In this document: in pieces, positions 1 to 10,307 of the stretch
Numbering within the stretch: the first letter of the stretch is position 1
Layout: the number at the start of each line of letters is the position of its first letter
DNA from: Setophaga petechia
Lineage: Eukaryota > Chordata > Aves > Passeriformes > Parulidae
Length of the DNA: 64,000 bases
Assembly (NCBI GenBank): GCA_024362935.1
Contig: JANCRA010000006.1
Location: 37,751,924 to 37,815,923 of the forward strand
Direction of reading: 5' to 3'
Notes under the pieces: model-generated
What the model was told of the DNA's origin: nothing
Seen by the model: the letters and a program-made list of their open reading frames with translations, nothing else
Database searches by the model: none
Translations under genes and position numbers: made by a program

Positions 1-16
1 AGGGAAAGGCAAGAGA

Positions 17-302
17 GTGGGAAAGTACTGTTTTCTAGCACTTTGCAAGCTGCTAACACAATCGCAGTGCTGTGTAGCAATTAGCTTGTCAGTGCACGGC
101 AGTAAGTGTTTCTTGATACCTACATCTGAGCAAATAGCTTTTTCACTTTGTCTCGCAAGGGGAAAACGTTGCTGCTCACTAAACAACTTCCATCGTGTTG
201 TAGAAGTTGCACAGAGGGCTGCAGTGTGTTTTGCAGCAAGAAAAAGAAAGTTGTCTAAGACGCCTTCCTTTCAAGTATTAATGTGAAGGGAAAGGCAAGA
301 GA
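17..302. repeat. Subtype A monomer (example)
   Basis: Example of the commonest class. Diagnostic bases are TTCTTGATACC with ATCTGAG (about 112-128), the loss of the PstI-like site in TGCACGGCAG, and GGGGAAAACGTTGCTGC followed by AAACAACTTCC (about 160-190). Most other A copies replace the tail CAGCAAGAAAAAG with CAAAATATAAAA, which creates a TATAAAA string. A copies recur throughout the window and usually follow C. Versions reading GCATGGGG instead of GCAAGGGG form a sub-lineage (for example 3735, 8882, 17742 and 37184). Confidence 0.85.
262..296. other. Imperfect inverted repeat at the monomer junction (first copy)
   Basis: Seen: GCCTTCCTTTCA (262-273) can pair with TGAAGGGAAAGGC (284-296) through 12 pairs, one of them T-G, with one bulged A (293) and a 10-base AT-rich loop AGTATTAATG. 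It recurs at each monomer junction inside the least variable part of the repeat. Variants include GTGAATGG in D, which falls at the T-G position; GTGTAGGG at twelve C-to-A or H/A-to-A junctions, which breaks one pair; a one-base loss in two monomers; and CCTTCCATTC in four. Known: short dyads are reported as enriched in some centromeric satellites that lack CENP-B boxes. Any role here is inference. Confidence 0.7.
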
Positions 303-588
303 GTGGGAAGGTACTGTTTTCTAGCACTTTGCAAGCTGCTAACACAATCCCAGTGCTGTGTAGCAATTAGCTGTTCAGTGCACTGCAGTAAGTGTTTCTT
401 GTCACCTATATCTCAGCAAAAAGCTTTATCACGATGTCTCGCAAGGAGAAAACCTTCCTGCTCACTAAACATTTCCTATCGTGTTGTAGAAGTTGCACAG
501 AGGGCTGCAGTGTGTTTTGCAGCAAGAAAAAGAAAGTTGTCTAAGACGCCTTCCTTTCAAGTATTAATGTGAAGGGAAAGACAAGAGA
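303..588. repeat. Subtype B monomer (example)
   Basis: Defined by CACCTATATCTCAGC followed by AAAAAGCTTTATCACGATG (about 401-435), which contains the 8-bp palindrome AAAGCTTT. A perfect 10-bp palindrome CAGTGCACTG lies at 376-385. This copy also has GGGAAGGTACTG at its start, a marker shared with 3163, 8310, 19172 and 52911. I count 18 B monomers and each is followed by a monomer with a C-type left half. Confidence 0.85.
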
Positions 589-858
589 GGGGGAAAGTAC
601 TGTTTTCTATCACTTTGAGAGCTGCTAACACAATCCCAGTGCTGTGTACCAATTAACTTGTCACTCCACTGCAGTAAGTGTTTCTTGTCACCTACATCTA
701 AGCAAATAGCTTTTTCACTATGTTTCCCAAGGAGAAAACCTTCCTGCTCACTAAACATCTCCTATCGTGTTCTAGAAGTTGCACAGAGGGCTGCAGTGAG
801 TTCTGTAAGAAGAAAAAGAAAGTTGTCTAAGACGCCTTCCTTTGAAGTATTAATGTGA

Positions 859-3800
859 ATGGAAAGGCGAGAGAGTGGGAAAGTACTGCTTTCTAGCACT
901 TTGCAGGCTGCTAACACAATTGCAGTGCTGTGTAGCAGTTAGCTTTTCAGTGCACTGCAGTAAGTGTTTCTTGTCACCTACATCTAAGCAAATAGCTTTA
1001 TCACTCTGTCTAGCAAGGAGAAAACCTTCTTGCTCACTAAACATTTCCTATCATGTTCTAGAAGTTGCACAGAGGGCTGCAGTGTGTTTTGCAGCAAGAA
1101 AAAGAAAGTTGTCTAAGACGCCTTCCTTTCAAGTATTAATGTGAAGGGAAAGGCAAGAGAGTGGGAAAGTACTGTTTTCTAGCACTTTGAGAGCTGCTAA
1201 CACAATCCCAGTGCTGTGTACCAATTAAATTGTCACTGCACTGCAGTAAGGGTTTCTTGTCACCTGCATCTAAGCAAATAGCTTTTTCACTATGTTTCGC
1301 AAGGAGAAAACCTTCCGGCTCACTAAACATTTCCTATCGTGTTCTAGAAGTTGCACAGAGGGCTGCAGGGTGTTCTGTAACAAGAAAAAGAAAGTTGTCT
1401 AAGATGCCTTCCTTTCAAGTATTAATGTGAAGGGAAAGGCAAGAGAGTGGGAAAGTACTGTTTTCTATCACTTTGAGAGCTGCTAACACAATCCCAGTGC
1501 TGTGTACCAATTAACTTGTCACTGCACTGCAGTAAGTGTTTCTTGTCACCTACATCTAAGCAAATAGCTTTTTCACTCTGTCTCGCAAGGAGAAAAACTT
1601 CCTGCTCACTAAACATCTCCTATCGTGTTCTAGAAGTTGCACAGAGGGCTGCAGTGTGTTCTGTAACAAGAAAAAGAAAGTTGTCTAAGACGCCTACCTT
1701 TCAAGTATTAATGTGAAGGGAAAGGCAAGAGAGTGGGAAAGTACTGTTTTCTAGCACTTTGCAAGCTGCTAACACAATCGCAGTGCTGTGTAGCAATTAG
1801 CTGTTCAGTGCACGGCAGTAAGTGTTTCTTGATACCTACATATGAGCAAATAGCTTTTTCACTATGTCTCGCATGGGAAAAACGTTGCTGCTCACTAAAC
1901 AACTTCCATCGTGTTGTAGAAGTTGCACAGAGGGCTGCAGTGTGTTTTGCAAAATATAAAACAAAGTTGTCTAAGACGCCTTCCTTTCAAGTATTAATGT
2001 GAAGGGAAAGGCAAGAGAGTGGGAAAGTACTGTTTTCTAGCACTTTGCAGGCTGCTAACACAATCCCAGTGCTGTGTACCAATTAACTTGTCACTGCGCT
2101 GCAGTAAGGGTTTCTTGTCACCTGCATCTAAGCAAATAGCTTTTTCACTATGTTTCGCAAGGAGAAAACCTTCCGGCTCACTAAACATTTCCTATCGTGT
2201 TCTAGAAGTTGCACAGAGGGCTGCAGGGTGTTCTGTAACAAGAAAAAGAAAGTTGTCTAAGACGCCTTCCTTTCAAGTATTAATGTGAAGGGAAAGGCAA
2301 GAGAGTGGGAAAGTACTGTTTTCTAGCACTTTGCAGGCTGCTAACACAATCGCAGTCCTGTGTAACAGTTAGCTGTTCAGCGCACTGCAGTAAGTGTTTC
2401 TTGTCACCTACATCTAAGCAAATAGCTTTTTCACTATATCTCGCAAGGAGAAAACCTTCTTGCTCACTAAACATCTCCTATCGTGTTCTAGGAGTTGCAC
2501 AGAGGGCTGCAGTGTGTTCTGTAACAAGAAAAAGAAAGTTGTCTAAGACGCCTTCCTTTCAAGTATTAATGTGAAGGGAAAGGCAAGAGAGTGGGAAAGT
2601 ACTGTTTTCTAGCACTTTGCAAGCTCCTAACACAATCCCAGTTCTGTGTAGCAATTAGCTGTTCAGTCCACTGCAGTAAGTGTTTCTTGTCACCTACATC
2701 TAAGCAAATAGCTTTTTCACTATGTCTCGCAAGGAGAAAACCTTCCTGCTCACTAAAACACTTCCATCGTGTTGCAGATGTTGCAGAGAGGGCTGCAGAG
2801 TTTTTTGACACAAGAAAAAGAAAGTTGTCTAAGATGCCTTCCTTTCAAGTATTAATGTGAAGGGAAAGGCAAGAGAGTGGGAAAGTACTGTTTTCTAGCA
2901 CTTTGCAAGCTGCTAACACAATCGCAGTGCTGTGTAGCAATTAGCTTGTCAGTGCACGGCAGTAAGTGTTTCTTGATACCTACATCTGAGCAAATAGCTT
3001 TTTCACTTTGTCTCGCAAGGGGAAAACGTTGCTGCTCACTAAACAACTTCCATCGTGTTGTAGAAGTTGCACAGAGGGCTGCAGTGTGTTTTGCAGCAAG
3101 AAAAAGAAAGTTGTCTAAGACGCCTTCCTTTCAAGTATTAATGTGAAGGGAAAGGCAAGAGAGTGGGAAGGTACTGTTTTCTAGCACTTTGCAAGCTGCT
3201 AACACAATCCCAGTGCTGTGTAGCAATTAGCTGTTCAGTGCACTGCAGTAAGTGTTTCTTGTCACCTATATCTCAGCAAAAAGCTTTATCACGATGTCTC
3301 GCAAGGAGAAAACCTTCCTGCTCACTAAACATTTCCTATCGTGTTGTAGAAGTTGCACAGAGGGCTGCAGTGTGTTTTGCAGCAAGAAAAAGAAAGTTGT
3401 CTAAGACGCCTTCCTTTCAAGTATTAATGTGAAGGGAAAGACAAGAGAGGGGGAAAGTACTGTTTTCTATCACTTTGAGAGCTGCTAACACAATCCCAGT
3501 GCTGTGTACCAATTAACTTGTCACTCCACTGCAGTAAGTGTTTCTTGTCACCTACATCTAAGCAAATAGCTTTTTCACTATGTTTCCCAAGGAGAAAACC
3601 TTCCTGCTCACTAAACATCTCCTATCGTGTTCTAGAAGTTGCACAGAGGGCTGCAGTGAGTTCTGTAAGAAGAAAAAGAAAGTTGTCTAAGACGCCTTCC
3701 TTTCAAGTATTAATGTGAAGGGAAAGGCAAGAGAGTGGGAAAGTACTGTTTTCTAGCACTTTGCAAGCTGCTAACACAATCGCAGTGCTGTGTAGCAATT

Positions 3801-3986
3801 AGCTTGTCAGTGCACGGCAGTAAGTGTTTCTTGATACCTACATCTGAGCAAATAGCTTTTTCACTATGTCTCGCATGGGGAAAACGTTGCTGCTCACTAA
3901 ACAACTTCCATCGTGTTGTAGAAGTTGCACAGAGGGCTGCAGTGTGTTTTGCAAAATATAAAAGAAAGTTGTCTAAGACGCCTTCC
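859..3986. repeat. Eleven-monomer segment D F C A F G H A B C A, repeated at 6007
   Basis: This stretch matches the region starting at 6007 at an offset of 18 monomers (5,148 bp), and the match continues to about 4082/9229. It therefore forms one partial round of an 18-monomer period. Differences include a one-base deletion in the copy monomer at 6309, GCATGGGAAAAACG versus GCATGGGGAAAACG near 1871, CTGCGC versus CTGCAC near 2096, and GCAGATG versus GCTGATG near 2775. This pair is more diverged than the two largest block duplications and is probably older. Confidence 0.8.
2591..2876. repeat. Subtype H monomer (example)
   Basis: Marked by GCAAGCTCCTAACAC and CAGTCCACTGCAG on the left, with CTAAAACACTTCC, AGAGAGGGCTGCAGAG and TTTTTTGACAC on the right, and GATGCC instead of GACGCC. 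Full-length H occurs at 2591, 7738, 18600 and 52339. At 11738, 22600, 44047, 48337, 55771 and 62063 only the H left half remains, joined to an A right half. Confidence 0.85.
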
Positions 3987-6022
3987 ATTCAAGTATTAAT
4001 GTGAAGGGAAAGGCAAGAGAGTGGGAAAGTACTGTTTTCTAGCACTTTGCAAGCTGCTGACACAATCGCAGTTCTGTGTAGCAATTAGCTGTTTAGTGCA
4101 CTGCAGTAAGTGTTTCTTGTCACCTATATCTCAGCAAAAAGCTTTATCACGATGTCTCGCAAGGAGAAAACCTTCCTGCTCACTAAACATTTCCTATCGT
4201 GTTCTAGAAGTTGCACAGTGGGCTGCAGTGTGTTTTGCAGCAAGAAAAAGAAAGTTGTCTAAGACGCCTTCCTTTCAAGTATTAATGTGAAGGGAAAGGC
4301 AAGAGAGTGGGAAAGTACTGTTTTCTATCACTTTGAGACCTGCTAACACAATCCCAGTGCTGTGTACCAATTAACTTGTCACTGCACTGCAGTAAGTGTT
4401 TCTTGTCACCTACATCTAAGCAAATAGCTTTTTCACTATGTCTCCCAAGGAGAAAACCTTCCTGCTCACTAAACATCTCCTATCGTGTTCTAGAAGTTGC
4501 ACAGAGGGCTGCAGTGAGTTCTGTAACAAGAAAAAGAAAGTTGTCTAAGACGCCTTCCTTTCAAGTATTAATGTGTAGGGAAAGGCAAGAGAGTGGGAAA
4601 GTACTGTTTTCTAGCACTTTGCAAGCTGCTAACACAATCGCAGTGCTGTGTAGCAATTAGCTTGTCAGTGCACGGCAGTAAGTGTTTCTTGATACCTACA
4701 TCTGAGCAAATAGCTTTTTCACTTTGTCTCGCAAGGGGAAAACGTTGCTGCTCACTAAACAACTTCCATCGTGTTGTAGAAGTTGCACAGAGGGCTGCAG
4801 TGTGTTTTGCAAAATATAAAACAAAGTTGTCTAAGACGCCTTCCTTTCAAGTATTAATGTGAAGGGAAAGGCAAGAGAGTGGGAAAGTACTGTTTTCTAG
4901 CACTTTGCAGGCTGCTAACACAATCGCAGTGCTGTGTAGCAGTTAGCTTTTCGGTGCACTGCAGTAAGAGTTTCTTGTCACCTACATCTAAGCAAATAGC
5001 TTTATCACTCTGTCTAGCAAGGAAAAAACCTTCTTGCTCACTAAACATTTCCTATCGTGTTCTAGAAGTTGCACAGAGGGCTGCAGTGTGTTTTGCAGCA
5101 AGAAAAAGAAAGTTGTCTAAGACGCCTTCCTTTCAAGTATTAATGTGAAGGGAAAGGCAAGAGAGTGGGAAAGTATTGTTTACTAGCACTTTGAGAGCTG
5201 CTAACACAATCCCAGTGCTATGTACCAATTAACTTGTCACTGCGCTGCAGTAAGGGTTTCTTGTCACCTGCATCTAAGCAAATAGCTTTTTCACTACGTT
5301 TCGCAAGGAGAAAACCTTCCGGCTCACTAAACATTTCCTATCGTGTTCTAGAAGCTGCACAGAGGGCTGCAGGGTGTTCTGTAACAAGAAAAAGAAAGTT
5401 GTCTAAGACGCCTTCCTTTCAAGTATTAATGTGAAGGGAAAGGCAAGAGAGTGGGAAAGTACTGTTTTCTAGCACTTTGCAAGCTGCTAACACAATCGCA
5501 GTGCTGTGTAGCAATTAGCTTGTCAGTGCACGGCAGTAAGTGTTTCTTGATACCTACATCTGAGCAAATAGCTTTTTCACTTTGTCTCGCAAGGGGAACA
5601 CGTTGCTGCTCACTAAACAACTTCCATCGTGTTGTAGAAGTTGCACAGAGGGCTGCAGTGTGTTTTGCAAAATATAAAACAAAGTTGTCTAAGACGCCTT
5701 CCTTTCAAGTATTAATGCGAAGGGAAAGGCAAGAGAGTGGGAAAGTACTATTTTCTATCACTTTGAGAGCTGCTAACACAATCCAAGTGCTGTGTACCAA
5801 TTGACTTGCCACTGCACTGCAGTACGTGTTTCTTGTCACCTACATCTAAGCAAATAGCTTTTTCACTATGTCTCGCAAGGAGAAAACCTTCCTGCTCACT
5901 AAACAACTTCCATCGTGTTGTAGATGTTGCACAGAGGGCTTCAGAGTGTTCTCTAACAAGAAAAAGAAAGTTGTCTAAGACGCCTTCCTTTCAAGTATTA
6001 ATGTGAATGGAAAGGCGAGAGA

Positions 6023-6308
6023 GTGGGAAAGTACTGCTTTCTAGCACTTTGCAGGCTGCTAACACAATTGCAGTGCTGTGTAGCAGTTAGCTTTTCAGTG
6101 CACTGCAGTAAGTGTTTCTTGTCACCTACATCTAAGCAAATAGCTTTATCACTCTGTCTAGCAAGGAGAAAACCTTCTTGCTCACTAAACATTTCCTATC
6201 ATGTTCTAGAAGTTGCACAGAGGGCTGCAGTGTGTTTTGCAGCAAGAAAAAGAAAGTTGTCTAAGACGCCTTCCTTTCAAGTATTAATGTGAAGGGAAAG
6301 GCAAGAGA
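6023..6308. repeat. Subtype D monomer (example)
   Basis: Defined by CACAATTGCAGTGCTG, TTATCACTCTGTCTAGC and ATCATGTTCTAG, usually preceded by the junction variant GTGAATGGAAAGGCGAG. The ATCATG string replaces the common ATCGTG, a CpG-to-CpA change. D copies occur at 875, 6023, 16885, 25746, 28034, 29464, 32324, 33754, 36612, 38042, 39472, 50053, 51483 and 63779. The last is cut by the window end. Confidence 0.85.
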
Positions 6309-6593
6309 GTGGGAAAGTACTGTTTTCTAGCACTTTGAGAGCTGCTAACACAATCCCAGTGCTGTGTACCAATTAAATTGTCACTGCACTGCAGTAAGGG
6401 TTTCTTGTCACCTGCATCTAAGCAAATAGCTTTTTCACTATGTTTCGCAAGGAGAAAACCTTCCGGCTCACTAAACATTTCCTATCGTGTTCTAGAAGTT
6501 GCACAGAGGGCTGCAGGGTGTTCTGTAACAAGAAAAAGAAAGTTGTCTAAGATGCCTTCCTTCAAGTATTAATGTGAAGGGAAAGGCAAGAGA
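6309..6593. repeat. F-like monomer with a one-base deletion
   Basis: The conserved tail reads CCTTCCTTCAAG instead of CCTTCCTTTCAAG, giving 285 bp. The same deletion is in the duplicate at 17171-17455 but not in the older relative at 1161. It therefore arose after the 18-monomer duplication and before the 7,970-bp duplication. Confidence 0.85.
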
Positions 6594-9500
6594 GTGGGAA
6601 AGTACTGTTTTCTATCACTTTGAGAGCTGCTAACACAATCCCAGTGCTGTGTACCAATTAACTTGTCACTGCACTGCAGTAAGTGTTTCTTGTCACCTAC
6701 ATCTAAGCAAATAGCTTTTTCACTCTGTCTCGGAAGGAGAAAAACTTCCTGCTCACTAAACATCTCCTATCGTGTTCTAGAAGTTGCACAGAGGGCTGCA
6801 GTGTGTTCTGTAACAAGAAAAAGAAAGTTGTCTAAGACGCCTACCTTTCAAGTATTAATGTGAAGGGAAAGGCAAGAGAGTGGGAAAGTACTGTTTTCTA
6901 GCACTTTCCAAGCTGCTAACACAATCGCAGTGCTGTGTAGCAATTAGCTGTTCAGTGCACGGCAGTAAGTGTTTCTTGATACCTACATCTGAGCAAATAG
7001 CTTTTTCACTATGTCTCGCATGGGGAAAACGTTGCTGCTCACTAAACAACTTCCATCGTGTTGTAGAAGTTGCACAGAGGGCTGCAGTGTGTTTTGCAAA
7101 ATATAAAACAAAGTTGTCTAAGACGCCTTCCTTTCAAGTATTAATGTGAAGGGAAAGGCAAGAGAGTGGGAAAGTACTGTTTTCTAGCACTTTGCAGGCT
7201 GCTAACACAATCCCAGTGCTGTGTACCAATTAACTTGTCACTGCACTGCAGTAAGTGTTTCTTGTCACCTGCATCTAAGCAAATAGCTTTTTCACTATGT
7301 TTCGCAAGGAGAAAACCTTCCGGCTCACTAAACATTTCCTATCGTGTTCTAGAAGTTGCACAGAGGGCTGCAGGGTGTTCTGTAACAAGAAAAAGAAAGT
7401 TGTCTAAGACGCCTTCCTTTCAAGTATTAATGTGAAGGGAAAGGCAAGAGAGTGGGAAAGTACTGTTTTCTAGCACTTTGCAGGCTGCTAACACAATCGC
7501 AGTCCTGTGTAACAGTTAGCTGTTCAGCGCACTGCAGTAAGTGTTTCTTGTCACCTACATCTAAGCAAATAGCTTTTTCACTATATCTCGCAAGGAGAAA
7601 ACCTTCTTGCTCACTAAACATCTCCTATCGTGTTCTAGGAGTTGCACAGAGGGCTGCAGTGTGTTCTGTAACAAGAAAAAGAAAGTTGTCTAAGACGCCT
7701 TCCTTTCAAGTATTAATGTGAAGGGAAAGGCAAGAGAGTGGGAAAGTACTGTTTTCTAGCACTTTGCAAGCTCCTAACACAATCCCAGTTCTGTGTAGCA
7801 ATTAGCTGTTCAGTCCACTGCAGTAAGTGTTTCTTGTCACCTACATCTAAGCAAATAGCTTTTTCACTATGTCTCGCAAGGAGAAAACCTTCCTGCTCAC
7901 TAAAACACTTCCATCGTGTTGCTGATGTTGCAGAGAGGGCTGCAGAGTTTTTTGACACAAGAAAAAGAAAGTTGTCTAAGATGCCTTCCTTTCAAGTATT
8001 AATGTGAAGGGAAAGGCAAGAGAGTGGGAAAGTACTGTTTTCTAGCACTTTGCAAGCTGCTAACACAATCGCAGTGCTGTGTAGCAATTAGCTTGTCAGT
8101 GCACGGCAGTAAGTGTTTCTTGATACCTACATCTGAGCAAATAGCTTTTTCACTTTGTCTCGCAAGGGGAAAACGTTGCTGCTCACTAAACAACTTCCAT
8201 CGTGTTGTAGAAGTTGCACAGAGGGCTGCAGTGTGTTTTGCAGCAAGAAAAAGAAAGTTGTCTAAGACGCCTTCCTTTCAAGTATTAATGTGAAGGGAAA
8301 GGCAAGAGAGTGGGAAGGTACTGTTTTCTAGCACTTTGCAAGCTGCTAACACAATCCCAGTGCTGTGTAGCAATTAGCTGTTCAGTGCACTGCAGTAAGT
8401 GTTTCTTGTCACCTATATCTCAGCAAAAAGCTTTATCACGATGTCTCGCAAGGAGAAAACCTTCCTGCTCACTAAACATTTCCTATCGTGTTGTAGAAGT
8501 TGCACAGAGGGCTGCAGTGTGTTTTGCAGCAAGAAAAAGAAAGTTGTCTAAGACGCCTTCCTTTCAAGTATTAATGTGAAGGGAAAGACAAGAGAGGGGG
8601 AAAGTACTGTTTTCTATCACTTTGAGAGCTGCTAACACAATCCCAGTGCTGTGTACCAATTAACTTGTCACTCCACTGCAGTAAGTGTTTCTTGTCACCT
8701 ACATCTAAGCAAATAGCTTTTTCACTATGTTTCCCAAGGAGAAAACCTTCCTGCTCACTAAACATCTCCTATCGTGTTCTAGAAGTTGCACAGAGGGCTG
8801 CAGTGAGTTCTGTAAGAAGAAAAAGAAAGTTGTCTAAGACGCCTTCCTTTCAAGTATTAATGTGAAGGGAAAGGCAAGAGAGTGGGAAAGCACTGTTTTC
8901 TAGCACTTTGCAAGCTGCTAACACAATCGCAGTGCTGTGTAGCAATTAGCTTGTCAGTGCACGGCAGTAAGTGTTTCTTGATACCTACATCTGAGCAAAT
9001 AGCTTTTTCACTATGTCTCGCATGGGGAAAACGTTGCTGCTCACTAAACAACTTCCATCGTGTTGTAGAAGTTGCACAGAGGGCTGCAGTGTGTTTTGCA
9101 AAATATAAAAGAAAGTTGTCTAAGACGCCTTCCATTCAAGTATTAATGTGAAGGGAAAGGCAAGAGAGTGGGAAAGTACTGTTTTCTAGCACTTTGCAAG
9201 CTGCTGACACAATCGCAGTTCTGTGTAGAAATTAGCTGTTCGGTGCACTGCAGTAAGTGTTTCTTGCCACCTATATCTAAGCAAAAAGCTTTTTCACTAT
9301 GTCTCGCAAGGAGAAAACCTTCCTGCTCACTAAACATTTCCTATCGTGTTGTAGAAGTTGCACAGAGGGCTGCAGTGTGTTTTGCAGCAAGAAAAAGAAA
9401 GTTGTCTAAGACGCCTTCCTTTCAAGTATTAATGTGAAGGGAAAGACAAGAGAGTGGGAAAGTACTGTTTTCTAGCACTTTGCAAGCTGCTAACACAGTA

Positions 9501-9739
9501 CTAGTGCTGTGTAGCAGTTAGCTGTTCAGTGCACTGCAGTAAGTGTTTCTTGTCACCTACATCTAAGCAAAAAGCTTTTTCACAATGTCTCGCAAGGAGA
9601 AAACCTTCCTGCTCACTAAACAACTTCCATCGTGTTGTAGATGTTGCAGAGAGGGCTGCAGAGTTTTTTGACACAAGAAAAAGAAAGTTGTCTAAGATGC
9701 CTTCCTTTCAAGTATTAATGTGAAGGGAAAGGCAAGAGA

Positions 9740-10021
9740 GTGGGAAAGTACTGTTTTCTATCACTTTGAGAGCTGCTAACACAATCCCAGTGCTGTGTAC
9801 CAATTAACTTGTCACTGCACTGCAGTGTTTCTTGTCACCTATATCTCAGCAAAAAGCTTTATCACGATGTCTCGCAAGGAGAAAACCTTCCTGCTCACTA
9901 AACATTTCCTATCTTGTTCTAGAAGTTGCACAGAGGGCTGCAGTGTGTTCTGTAACAAGAAAAAGAAAGTTGTCTAAGACGCCTTCCTTTCAAGTATTAA
10001 TGTGAAGGGAAAGGCAAGAGA
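9740..10021. repeat. C/B hybrid monomer with a 4-base deletion at the joint
   Basis: The left part is C type (TATCACTTTGAGAGC, GTACCAATTAAC). The right part from about 9837 is B type (CACCTATATCTCAGC). Between them CTGCAGTAAGTGTTTC has become CTGCAGTGTTTC, a loss of four bases between two AGT copies, giving 282 bp. The same hybrid is at 20602-20883 in the duplicated block. The deletion coincides with the subtype switch, suggesting a recombination joint repaired through microhomology. Confidence 0.8.
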
Positions 10022-10307
10022 GTGGGAAAGTACTGTTTTCTAGCACTTTGCAAGCTGCTAACACAATCGCAGTGCTGTGTAGCAATTAGCTTGTCAGTGC
10101 ACGGCAGTAAGTGTTTCTTGATACCTACATCTGAGTAAATAGCTTTTTCACTTTGTCTCGCAAGGGGAAAACGTTGCTGCTCACTAAACAACTTCCATCG
10201 TGTTGTAGAAGTTGCACAGAGGGCTGCAGTGTGTTTTGCAAAATATAAAACAAAGTTGTCTAAGACGCCTTCCTTTCAAGTATTAATGTGAAGGGAAAGG
10301 CAAGAGA

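Larger units (their letters stand above)
1..858. repeat. A-B-C segment, another copy of 2861-3703
   Basis: Positions 1-843 match 2861-3703 with no difference that I could find, and also match 8008-8850 and 18870-19712. The match ends at 844, where G replaces C in CCTTTGAAG, and at 861, where the D junction variant GAATGG begins. This end therefore marks a joint in or near the tail of the C monomer starting at 589. What precedes position 1 is outside the window. By analogy with 2591, 7738 and 18600 it may be an H monomer. Confidence 0.85.

Noticed and set aside
61..140. tRNA-derived or Pol III promoter (A and B boxes) suggesting SINE ancestry
   Set aside because: GTTCTAGAAGT in some monomers is only a loose match to a B box and no A box lies at a suitable distance. 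There is no poly-A tail or target-site duplication.
17..286. Open frame of 89 codons on the + strand recurring in many monomers, with overlapping 64-codon frames on the - strand
   Set aside because: The + frame opens with GTG and many - frames with TTG, which are not normal eukaryotic starts. The frame is broken by TGA in all C-type monomers, and no signal peptide, domain or codon bias is visible. 286 bp is not a multiple of three, so frames cannot join. Similar frames stay open because the monomers are copies of one another.
17..302. Internal half-monomer duplication (similar strings such as GCTGCT, GTGTTG and GTGTAG, GGCAG and GGCTGCAG in both halves)
   Set aside because: The spacings between the similar strings are inconsistent (about 110, 120 and 149 bp) and the matches are short. 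A self dot plot of the monomer would be decisive. I do not claim a dimeric origin.
376..390. The 10-bp palindrome CAGTGCACTG and overlapping ACTGCAGT as a regulatory site
   Set aside because: It is lost in A (TGCACGG) and C (CACTGCACTG) monomers and is short enough to be incidental. It is useful only as a subtype marker.
951..970. 5' splice site at CAGTAAGTG
   Set aside because: The invariant GT after the exon end is absent (CAG is followed by TA), and no exon structure is present.
2145..2175. CENP-B box in F-type monomers (TTTCGCAAGGAGAAAAC)
   Set aside because: TTCG is present but the required A four bases later and the CGGG are missing. The reverse strand does not match either.
5451..5804. 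Longer frames of 94 to 117 codons running across a monomer junction
   Set aside because: They arise only because one base change (TGA to TGT or CGA) removes the stop at the junction. They end soon after in the shifted next monomer. No sign of coding selection.
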